From the NCBI GenBank assembly GCA_902488555.1, contig CABTWT010000056.1, positions 1-7,277 of the forward strand: DNA of 7,277 bases, given 5' to 3'. The stretch's first letter is position 1. Each line of letters starts with the position of its first letter. The DNA is from an uncultured Anaerococcus sp. (GTDB taxonomy: Bacteria > Bacillota_A > Clostridia > Tissierellales > Peptoniphilaceae). The notes below the pieces were generated by a model. The model worked only from the letters and a program-made list of their open reading frames with translations. It did no database searches and was not told where the DNA came from. The position numbers and the translations under genes were made by a program. Of this stretch, positions 1 to 7,277 are shown piece after piece.

Positions 1-414
1 GCAGCCATAGAACTTGCTATATTTATAAATATGGGAATTCCTTTCTACACAGGAAAGACAATACCATTTATCACTTCAATCATAATTGGTGTAGTACAAC
101 TTGGTTCTACAATTGACTACTCAATACTAATGACAGACAGATTCTTGTTTGAATACAAAAAAAGAAAAGATAAGAACGAGGCCCTAGCTGTTGCAACAAA
201 AGAGACAGCAAAATCAATAGTTACATCTGCCCTATCATTTTTTGCGGCAACTATCGGCGTAGGTATATATTCAAAAATGGAAATAGTATCAACTATATGT
301 ATATTTTTGGCAAGAGGAGCTATAATTTCAATGCTTGTAATTATAATCTTCCTACCAGCAATCATTAGTATAACATTCCCATTTATCAAAAAGACTACTA
401 AAGGCTTAAACTAG
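1..414 (+). CDS. MMPL/RND-family transporter, C-terminal fragment (5' end outside window)
   Basis: The reading frame is open from base 1, so the gene begins upstream; an ATG at 31 is internal and only the last 137 residues are visible. They form the end of the second membrane domain of an MMPL-type (RND superfamily) exporter. There are hydrophobic segments at about visible residues 20-37, 73-91 and 93-125, and a short basic tail (KKTTKGLN). The motif GSTIDYSILMTDR carries an Asp-Tyr pair (bases 115-120). In MmpL proteins such a pair in this membrane domain belongs to the proton relay driving transport, so an ion-coupled exporter is inferred. The loop EYKKRKDKNEA followed by ATKETAKSIVTSALSFFAA is typical of the family between these helices. 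The substrate cannot be told; lipids, peptides or drugs are all possible. The TAG stop overlaps the ribosome binding site of the next gene, implying cotranscription and translational coupling with the secreted heptad-repeat protein. Confidence 0.9.
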   Translation, partial: AAIELAIFINMGIPFYTGKTIPFITSIIIGVVQLGSTIDYSILMTDRFLFEYKKRKDKNEALAVATKETAKSIVTSALSFFAATIGVGIYSKMEIVSTICIFLARGAIISMLVIIIFLPAIISITFPFIKKTTKGLN

Positions 415-418
415 GAGG
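413..418 (+). promoter_or_regulatory. Ribosome binding site overlapping the transporter stop codon
   Basis: AGGAGG lies 6 bases before the ATG at 425 and shares its first two bases with the TAG stop of the upstream gene. This fixes the start of the heptad-repeat gene and suggests that ribosomes finishing the transporter re-initiate on it. Confidence 0.88.
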
Positions 419-424
419 AAATTA

Positions 425-2731
425 ATGAAAAATAAATTCGTCAAAGTGCTTGCAGTTCTAACAGTATCTTCAGTCTTGGGAACAAATGTATCCTATGCTG
501 CAAGTGATAACTTAAAGAAAAGTGAAACAATATATGTAACAGTAGAAGATGGCAAGATAACTGACCAAACAGCCTCTGTTTGGCTAAACTCAGATAAAAA
601 CATCAAGGCAAAGGATAAATCAAACCTAAAAGATATCAAAAACCTTGAAACAGACCAAGAAATCAAGACAAATGATGGCTACATCAACTGGAATGAAAAA
701 GACGAGGATATCTACTACCAAGGCAAATCTGACCAAAAGCTTCCAGTAGATGTAAAAGTGACCTACTATCTTGATGGCAAAGAAATATCATCAAAAGACC
801 TAGAAGGCAAAAGCGGTCATCTAAAAATAGTAGCAAGCTCTACAAACAACATAAGTAGACAAGCTGTCATAGATGGCAAGGAGAAAAAAGTATACTCTCC
901 ATATGCAGTTGTAACTTTAATGAGCTTTGATTCTGACAAAGTTACAAATATAGAAGCCCCAGATGGCAAAATTGTAAAAGATGGTAAAAACGACATAGTA
1001 ACAGGACTTTTGACTCCTGGTCTAAGGGAAAACTTAACAGATGTCATAGAAGCTGACAAACTTGATAGATTCAAAGAAACCCTAGAAATAGAAATGGATG
1101 TCACAGACTATAAAGTAAGTGAAATCTATGCAGTAATTACTAACGAATTCTTCCAAGAAGACAACAATCTAGCTTCCCTAGATGACTTAAATGATGGCAT
1201 AGGAGAGCTAGAAAGCAATATGGATAAGCTAGTAGATGCTGGAGATAAACTAAATGACGGTGGCCAACAATTAAACGATGGTCTTGGCAAATTTGCCGAT
1301 GGAAGCGAAAAACTTAGCGATGGCTCAACAAAACTAGTAAACTCTTACGAAAAATTTGCCAATGTCTTCAAAGATTTGCCAGCAAAAACTCAAGAAATCT
1401 CAGGAGCTGTAACAAAGCTTAACCAAGGTGGTTCATCACTAAATGCTGGCATAGGCCAATACACCGAAGCTGTTAGCCAGATCAATGCAAACATGGATAA
1501 GCTAAATAAGGGTGCAAACGACCTTGATCATGGTGCAGGCAAACTTGATGCAGGACTTGGTGAGTTATCAGAAGCTACAGGAATGCTAAGAGAAAAGACA
1601 TCAGCTATCTCTGGAACTGAAGGCATAGCAAACCTAGGTAAGTCATTAGTAGATCTCCAAACTGGCCTAGATGACTTTGGAAAAAATGTTAAGCCACTAG
1701 CAAATGGCCTAAGTGAACTTGACGGTGGCCTAGGCAAACTAGAAGAATCATCAGCTTCCCTAAGCCAAGGAATAGAAAAATTAAATCAAACAGCTCAAAA
1801 TTCACCAAGTGTATCTGCTTCAGTAGAAGACATCATAGCTAAGGCAACTGCCATAGAAGGTATTGCAGCAAGTCTTGAAAGCAAAGATGTTGATGGATCA
1901 TATGCTGATGAAATCTATACCCTAAGACAATTAGAAAGTGGCCTATACGCCCAAGCTGAAAACCTTAAAGCAAGTGCCCAAGTAAACGGAGCTATTAGCC
2001 AAGGCTTAGCAGGTCTAAACCAAGGTTCCAAAGAATTAAATGCAGGAATTAGCCAAGCTCATAAGGGAAGTGCTGAGCTAAGTCAAAAACTAAATGTAGC
2101 CAGTGGCCAATTAGAAGAAGCGTCAGGAAAACTTGCGGCAGGAGTTGGTAAACTAGACCAAGGCCTATTAAATTCTGATTTAGTAAAATTGGGCCAAGCT
2201 ATAGGTCAAATGGACGATGCTACAAAAGAATTGAAACAAGGTTCAGAAAAGTTAAAAGCAGGAACTAGTCAAAACAAAGAGGGTGTAGCAAAACTTGCTC
2301 GAGCTATGGGCCAACTAGATGGAAAATCGTCTGACCTAAAAGATGGTTCTAAGCAATTATCTGACGGCCTAGCCCAATTTGAAGAAAGATCAAAAGCCCT
2401 ATCCAGCCTTGGAGATATCAATGAAAAAGCTATAAATCCTATGGGCAAGGGAATAGGCGATTTAAACAATGGTATCCAAGAGCTAAGAAATGCAGCCCTA
2501 CAAATCAAAGAGGGTTCAGATACCTATCAAGCAAATTACCAAGAATTTAACCAAGGTCTAAAGGATTACAAGACTAAGGGCATAGATGAACTTTCAAGCA
2601 AAACTGGAGACGCCCAAAAGATCTCAGATATCCTAGATGAGATGTCAAAACTAGCCAAAGAAAACAATGCAATCTCTGGCTCAACAGAAGATTTTGAAAC
2701 AAGATCTAGAATTATAGAAAAGATTAAGTAG
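425..2731 (+). CDS. Secreted heptad-repeat protein associated with MMPL transporter (YhgE/Pip-like repeats)
   Basis: This 768-residue protein has an N-terminal signal peptide: a KNK basic start, a hydrophobic core at about residues 6-20, and VSYA-A as the probable cleavage site near residue 25. Residues about 30-240 look beta-rich and include YYLDGKEI and LEGKSGHLKI, which I recall from Firmicute proteins encoded next to MMPL transporters. From about 255 to 720 the chain is mostly seven-residue repeats of the form (L/I/F)xxGxxx, predicted helical or coiled coil. Such repeats also occur in YhgE/Pip (phage infection protein) families, but the Pip membrane domains are absent. The tail (residues 748-768, ending SRIIEKIK) is polar, with no membrane segment, LPXTG motif or lipobox. 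I see no cysteine anywhere. It is probably an extracytoplasmic partner of the transporter, perhaps an envelope-spanning or scaffold element; the function is unproven. Automated labels such as methyl-accepting chemotaxis protein would be misleading, since no HAMP or signalling domain is present. Confidence 0.85.
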   Translation: MKNKFVKVLAVLTVSSVLGTNVSYAASDNLKKSETIYVTVEDGKITDQTASVWLNSDKNIKAKDKSNLKDIKNLETDQEIKTNDGYINWNEKDEDIYYQGKSDQKLPVDVKVTYYLDGKEISSKDLEGKSGHLKIVASSTNNISRQAVIDGKEKKVYSPYAVVTLMSFDSDKVTNIEAPDGKIVKDGKNDIVTGLLTPGLRENLTDVIEADKLDRFKETLEIEMDVTDYKVSEIYAVITNEFFQEDNNLASLDDLNDGIGELESNMDKLVDAGDKLNDGGQQLNDGLGKFADGSEKLSDGSTKLVNSYEKFANVFKDLPAKTQEISGAVTKLNQGGSSLNAGIGQYTEAVSQINANMDKLNKGANDLDHGAGKLDAGLGELSEATGMLREKTSAISGTEGIANLGKSLVDLQTGLDDFGKNVKPLANGLSELDGGLGKLEESSASLSQGIEKLNQTAQNSPSVSASVEDIIAKATAIEGIAASLESKDVDGSYADEIYTLRQLESGLYAQAENLKASAQVNGAISQGLAGLNQGSKELNAGISQAHKGSAELSQKLNVASGQLEEASGKLAAGVGKLDQGLLNSDLVKLGQAIGQMDDATKELKQGSEKLKAGTSQNKEGVAKLARAMGQLDGKSSDLKDGSKQLSDGLAQFEERSKALSSLGDINEKAINPMGKGIGDLNNGIQELRNAALQIKEGSDTYQANYQEFNQGLKDYKTKGIDELSSKTGDAQKISDILDEMSKLAKENNAISGSTEDFETRSRIIEKIK
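1190..2584 (+). repeat. Region coding for leucine/glycine heptad repeats
   Basis: Within the secreted protein, hydrophobic residues recur at exact seven-residue intervals, usually with glycine three positions later. Clear in-phase runs start at residues 276, 283, 290, 297 and 304; 360, 367, 374 and 381; 411, 418, 425, 432, 439, 446 and 453; 603 to 652 in seven steps; and 673, 680, 687 and 694. Short linkers between the runs shift the phase, notably around 305-331, 382-410, 454-523 and 653-672. The DNA is not a tandem repeat: codons vary, so the periodicity is kept at protein level. Confidence 0.85.
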
Positions 2732-2739
2732 AAAAATAC

Positions 2740-2777
2740 AAGTGAATCCAGATTAATTTGGATTCACTTATTTTTTT
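2740..2777 (+). terminator. Rho-independent terminator of the MMPL/heptad-repeat unit
   Basis: AAGTGAATCC at 2740-2749 is perfectly complementary to GGATTCACTT at 2760-2769. Three more pairs (one of them G-T) can form inside, leaving a 4-base loop at about 2753-2756, and a T-run (2771-2777) follows. It begins 8 bases after the stop codon at 2729-2731. It separates the upstream unit from the V-ATPase operon. The stem is nearly symmetrical, but the T-run is downstream on the + strand, so termination of rightward transcription is the natural reading. Confidence 0.93.
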
Positions 2778-2815
2778 CAATATAAAATTAAGAAGAATAA
2801 AAGAGGGAAAACATT

Positions 2816-2832
2816 TTATTTTTTTATAAAAA
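2816..2832 (+). promoter_or_regulatory. A/T tract upstream of promoter (UP-element-like)
   Basis: A T-run followed by an A-run, including the self-complementary TTTTATAAAA at 2822-2831, lies about 14 bases upstream of the TTGACA at 2846. Its position and composition fit an UP element that would contact the RNA polymerase alpha subunits, although A/T tracts are common in genomes of this composition. Confidence 0.35.
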
Positions 2833-2845
2833 CAAGGCTAGAACA

Positions 2846-2873
2846 TTGACAAATCTTAATCAAAGCCTATTTT
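2846..2873 (+). promoter_or_regulatory. Possible distal promoter of the V-ATPase operon
   Basis: A perfect consensus -35 box TTGACA (2846-2851) is followed after 16 bases by TATTTT (2868-2873), an imperfect -10 box. Transcription would start near 2880, about 45 bases before ntpF. The -35 is strong and the -10 weak, so this is plausible but not certain. Confidence 0.45.
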
Positions 2874-2896
2874 AGACTATATATTTATGGTATAAT
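2868..2896 (+). promoter_or_regulatory. Extended -10 promoter of the ntp (V-ATPase) operon
   Basis: TGGTATAAT at 2888-2896 combines a perfect -10 hexamer (TATAAT, 2891-2896) with the upstream TG of an extended -10. The hexamer at -35 spacing (TATTTT, 2868-2873, 17 bases away) is poor, but extended -10 promoters tolerate this. Transcription should start near 2903, giving a leader of only about 20 bases before ntpF. Being the only strong promoter after the terminator, it probably drives the whole downstream operon. Confidence 0.72.
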
Positions 2897-2912
2897 TTAA
2901 TTAATGTTATTT

Positions 2913-2920
2913 AGGGGGTG
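2913..2920 (+). promoter_or_regulatory. Ribosome binding site of ntpF
   Basis: AGGGGGTG sits just before the ATG at 2925, with GGGGGTG able to pair with the 16S rRNA tail (using G-U pairs). It supports this start over any downstream one. Confidence 0.8.
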
Positions 2921-2924
2921 AAAA

Positions 2925-3234
2925 ATGGCAGACGATATATTACTTAAGATCAAAGAAGCTGAAGAAAATGCAAGCTTAAGTGTAAGTGATGCCAAAGATC
3001 AAGCAAGTAAACTTGTAAAAGATGCTAAAGATCAGGCAAATGCTGAATACAAGAGAATAATCTCAGAAGCTAATGCAAAAAAAGCTAAATTGATTGAAGA
3101 TGCAAATAAAAAAGCTCAACTAGACAAAGAGCCTATATTAGAAAAGGCCAAGGCTAGTTCAAAAAGTATTATTGATAATCAAACTAGTGATATAGATCAA
3201 TTAATAAATGAGCTTACAGAAAGGATAATTAGAG

Positions 3235-3248
<14 letters not shown>
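2925..3248 (+). CDS. ntpF: V-type ATPase subunit G/H (peripheral stalk, NtpF)
   Basis: This 107-residue protein is the first gene of the V-ATPase operon. Nearly the whole chain (about residues 4-103) is a charged, alanine-rich helix with right-handed-coiled-coil-type eleven-residue periodicity and almost no aromatic residues. In V/A-type ATPases this subunit pairs with subunit E to form the peripheral stalks that hold the catalytic head against rotation and link it to the cytoplasmic arm of NtpI. Sequence alone would be a weak case for such a low-complexity coiled coil, but the length, the composition and the position directly before ntpI match ntpF of Enterococcus hirae. It follows a promoter and a good ribosome binding site, and its last 14 bases overlap the start of ntpI in another frame. 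Confidence 0.88.
2988..3039 (+). repeat. Two-copy 33-bp-spaced repeat encoding hendecads in ntpF
   Basis: GATGCCAAAGATCAAGCAA (2988-3006) recurs at 3021-3039 with 17 of 19 bases identical. The offset is 33 bases, or exactly 11 residues, and both copies encode DAKDQA (residues 22-27 and 33-38). The differences are synonymous. It is a visible trace of the eleven-residue unit from which this stalk helix is built. Confidence 0.8.
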
Positions 3249-5642
<2,394 letters not shown>

Positions 5643-5657
5643 TATTAGGAAAAGATT

Positions 5658-6209
5658 ATGAATAATCTTGAAGTAATATTAGAGTCAATTATTAACGAAG
5701 GAAATACTAAAAGAGATCAAATCTTAAGAGAAGCCCAAGAAAAGGCTGACGAAATCATATACCAATCAAAAAACGAAGCAGAGATCAAAGCACGCGAGAT
5801 TATCGATAAGGCAAATAGAGAAGCAGAAACTATCTTAACAAATGAAAATGTCTCAGCAAAAAGAGAATCTAGAGATATAGAAATTTCTGCAAAAAACAAG
5901 GTTATAGATCAAATTGTAGATAAACTTTTAGAAAATCTAAAAAATATCGACGAATCTTCTTACAAAAACTTTGTTTTAAATACTATAAAAAACTCTGATA
6001 TCAAAAGTGGGGACTTGCTTTTAGCAAAAAACTACAAGGATGCCTTAAAAAACGAAGATTTTCACGGATTTACAGTAGCAGATGAGAGCGTAGAAGATGG
6101 TTTTGTGATCAAATCTGGAAAGATTGAATACGACAACAGATTTTCTTCAATAATAAAATACAATATTGACGATATAAGAAAACAAATTTCAAGCGAAATT
6201 TTCAAATAA
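5658..6209 (+). CDS. ntpE: V-type ATPase subunit E (peripheral stalk, NtpE)
   Basis: This 183-residue protein is of normal length for subunit E. Residues about 5-95 form a long charged helix rich in Glu, Lys and Ala, with A/E positions recurring about every 11 residues (EAQEKADEIIY, then EAEIKAREIID). This half pairs with NtpF as a peripheral stalk. Residues about 100-183 form the globular domain that binds the top of the catalytic head; its hallmark is EDGFVIKSGKIEYDNRFSSI (about 151-170), matching the GGF-x-G-IE-N-F pattern of the family. The start at 5658 has AGGA at 5647-5650 seven bases upstream. It lies 15 bases after ntpK and 10 bases before ntpC, with no terminator between, so it belongs to the same transcript. 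Confidence 0.95.
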   Translation: MNNLEVILESIINEGNTKRDQILREAQEKADEIIYQSKNEAEIKAREIIDKANREAETILTNENVSAKRESRDIEISAKNKVIDQIVDKLLENLKNIDESSYKNFVLNTIKNSDIKSGDLLLAKNYKDALKNEDFHGFTVADESVEDGFVIKSGKIEYDNRFSSIIKYNIDDIRKQISSEIFK

Positions 6210-6215
6210 GGAGGG
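6208..6215 (+). promoter_or_regulatory. Strong ribosome binding site of ntpC
   Basis: AAGGAGGG is a near-perfect anti-Shine-Dalgarno match. It overlaps the TAA stop of ntpE (6207-6209) and lies 4 bases before the ATG at 6220, which decides the ntpC start. Confidence 0.85.
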
Positions 6216-6219
6216 CTAA

Positions 6220-7277
6220 ATGAACAGAGATAACTATATAGGTGGATCTATCTCAACAAGAATATATGAAAACAACCTCCTTAGTAAAAATGACTTGGAA
6301 AGACTAGTTGACTATGACTCTCTAAGCGAAGTCTTAAATGCCCTAAGCGATTCTTCTTATAGGGAAAGCATCCAAAATCTAAATAGAGATGAAGAATACG
6401 AGAAAATCCTAGATGATGAGCTTAAGAAATCCTACAAATTAATCGAAAATACTGCTAATGATAGCAATATTTTGGATTACTTTAGGGAAAGATACAATTT
6501 TCACAACCTAAAGGTCCTATTAAAGGAAATCATCCAAAAGGAAAACTATAGCAATCTTTATAGCGATTTATCAAATATTGATCTTGCCTATATCAAAAAG
6601 GAACTTCTAAACGAAGATGGCCTAGATAAAGATTTCTTGGAAACCCTAGATATAGAAGGCTATGAGCCTTTCAACAAATCGGACAACCCAAGCGAATCTT
6701 ACCTAGAAGATGCCAAGGAAGCATTGGCTATTTTTGATGAGAGCAAAAATCCAAAAGACTTGGAAATTAGCCTTGATAAGGCTTATTACGAGAAGCTTTT
6801 AGAAGATGCCAAGGCAATTGAGCTTAAAGAGTTGACTCGCTTTACCAAAGAGAGAATTGACCTTATCAATCTAAAGACAATGCTTAGAGTAAAAAGCAAA
6901 AATTCTGACATTGAGGAACTTAATAGCGCTCTTATTGATGGAGGCTATATAGAAAAAGAAAGATTTGATGAGATTTTCCCACAAGAAATCGATCAAATCG
7001 TGGTAAGTCTTTCTAATGAAAATATCAACAAGTATGTAGTTAACGCCATAGATGGTGATAAGGCTATGGATCAAAACCTACTTGACCTTGAAAAATCAAT
7101 TGATGACCATCAAATGGACTATTCAAGACTGGCCAAACAAATGACCTATGGCCCAGAAGTTTTGATGAACTATATAATTTCAAAAGAAGCAGAGATTAAA
7201 AACTTGAGGATTATACTCGTATCAAAGTTAAACAATCTGCCAAAAGACTTTACCCTAGAAAGGTTGCGTGAAACATA
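6220..7277 (+). CDS. ntpC: V-type ATPase subunit C/d (central socket, NtpC), 3' end cut by window
   Basis: An open frame runs from the ATG at 6220 to the window edge without a stop: 352 full codons plus TA. The protein is the funnel-shaped subunit (AC39/d family) that sits on the cytoplasmic face of the NtpK ring and receives the central shaft (NtpD-NtpG). The family signature is at its C-terminus: YGPEVLMNYIISKEAEIKNL (residues 310-329), followed by RIILVSKLNNLP and ERLRET. The N-terminal part starts NRDNYIGGSISTRIYENNLL, also typical. The chain is soluble and helical throughout. Since family members usually end within a few residues of this ERLRE segment, the stop is probably only one to a few codons beyond 7277; the final TA may begin a Tyr codon or be part of a stop. 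Family length is roughly 330-360 residues. ntpG and ntpA would be expected next. Confidence 0.95.
   Translation, partial: MNRDNYIGGSISTRIYENNLLSKNDLERLVDYDSLSEVLNALSDSSYRESIQNLNRDEEYEKILDDELKKSYKLIENTANDSNILDYFRERYNFHNLKVLLKEIIQKENYSNLYSDLSNIDLAYIKKELLNEDGLDKDFLETLDIEGYEPFNKSDNPSESYLEDAKEALAIFDESKNPKDLEISLDKAYYEKLLEDAKAIELKELTRFTKERIDLINLKTMLRVKSKNSDIEELNSALIDGGYIEKERFDEIFPQEIDQIVVSLSNENINKYVVNAIDGDKAMDQNLLDLEKSIDDHQMDYSRLAKQMTYGPEVLMNYIISKEAEIKNLRIILVSKLNNLPKDFTLERLRET

Noticed and set aside
31..414. A complete small membrane protein starting at ATG 31
   Set aside because: The frame is open upstream to base 1 with MMPL-like residues, no ribosome binding site precedes the ATG at 31, and the sequence matches only the end of a much longer transporter.
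117..2508. Minus-strand open frames at 117-389, 817-1104, 1528-1737 and 2269-2508
   Set aside because: They lie wholly inside the transporter and heptad-repeat genes, have no convincing ribosome binding site or family resemblance, and mirror the regular codon pattern of the + strand genes.
1190..2584. Tandem DNA repeat or chemotaxis receptor domain in the heptad-repeat gene
   Set aside because: The repeats are seen only at protein level, with varied codons. There is no HAMP domain, receptor hairpin tip or second membrane segment, so neither a DNA satellite nor a chemoreceptor is supported.
2778..2845. Small gene, RNA or riboswitch between the terminator and the ntp promoter
   Set aside because: The stretch is short and A/T-rich, with no start codon plus ribosome binding site, no recognisable aptamer and no second terminator. 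The leader after the main promoter is only about 20 bases.
2846..2896. TTGACA (2846) paired directly with TATAAT (2891) as one promoter
   Set aside because: The spacing is 39 bases, far beyond the 16-18 used by sigma-70-type polymerase, so the two boxes cannot form one promoter.
5717..7074. Minus-strand open frames at 5717-5899 and 6871-7074
   Set aside because: Both are shadows of ntpE and ntpC, which have clear family signatures on the + strand.

Overview
The window looks like chromosomal DNA from a low-GC Gram-positive anaerobe. AT-rich intergenic DNA, AGA-dominated arginine codons, frequent CTA leucine codons, strong AGGAGG-type ribosome binding sites and an Enterococcus-like V-type ATPase gene order point to the Firmicutes. 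My best guess is the Peptoniphilaceae (Anaerococcus and relatives), but no taxonomic marker gene is present, so this is inference. All seven genes lie on the + strand and no mobile element, RNA gene or CRISPR array is visible.

Region 1 (1-2731) holds the 3' end of an MMPL/RND-family membrane transporter and, directly after it, a 768-residue secreted protein with a long run of leucine/glycine heptad repeats. The transporter stop codon overlaps the ribosome binding site of the second gene, so the two are almost certainly cotranscribed. The second protein has a signal peptide but no later membrane segment, and probably works outside the membrane with the transporter. A clear intrinsic terminator (2740-2777) closes this unit.

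Region 2 (2778-2924) is the promoter region of the next operon. It has an extended -10 element (2888-2896), a second possible promoter with a perfect TTGACA (2846-2851), and an A/T-tract just upstream.

Region 3 (2925-7277) is the first half of a V-type ATPase operon in the order ntpF-ntpI-ntpK-ntpE-ntpC, the order known from the Enterococcus hirae Na+-ATPase operon. ntpF and ntpE encode peripheral-stalk coiled-coil subunits, ntpI the membrane stator with the essential arginine, ntpK the rotor-ring proteolipid, and ntpC the socket joining ring and central shaft. The genes overlap or are separated by at most 15 bp. The catalytic and shaft genes (ntpG, A, B, D) are expected just beyond the right edge. 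NtpK keeps all five residues that bind Na+ in the E. hirae ring, so a Na+-translocating enzyme is the likeliest reading.

Nothing here is convincingly a new system. The least characterised item is the heptad-repeat secreted protein paired with the MMPL transporter.
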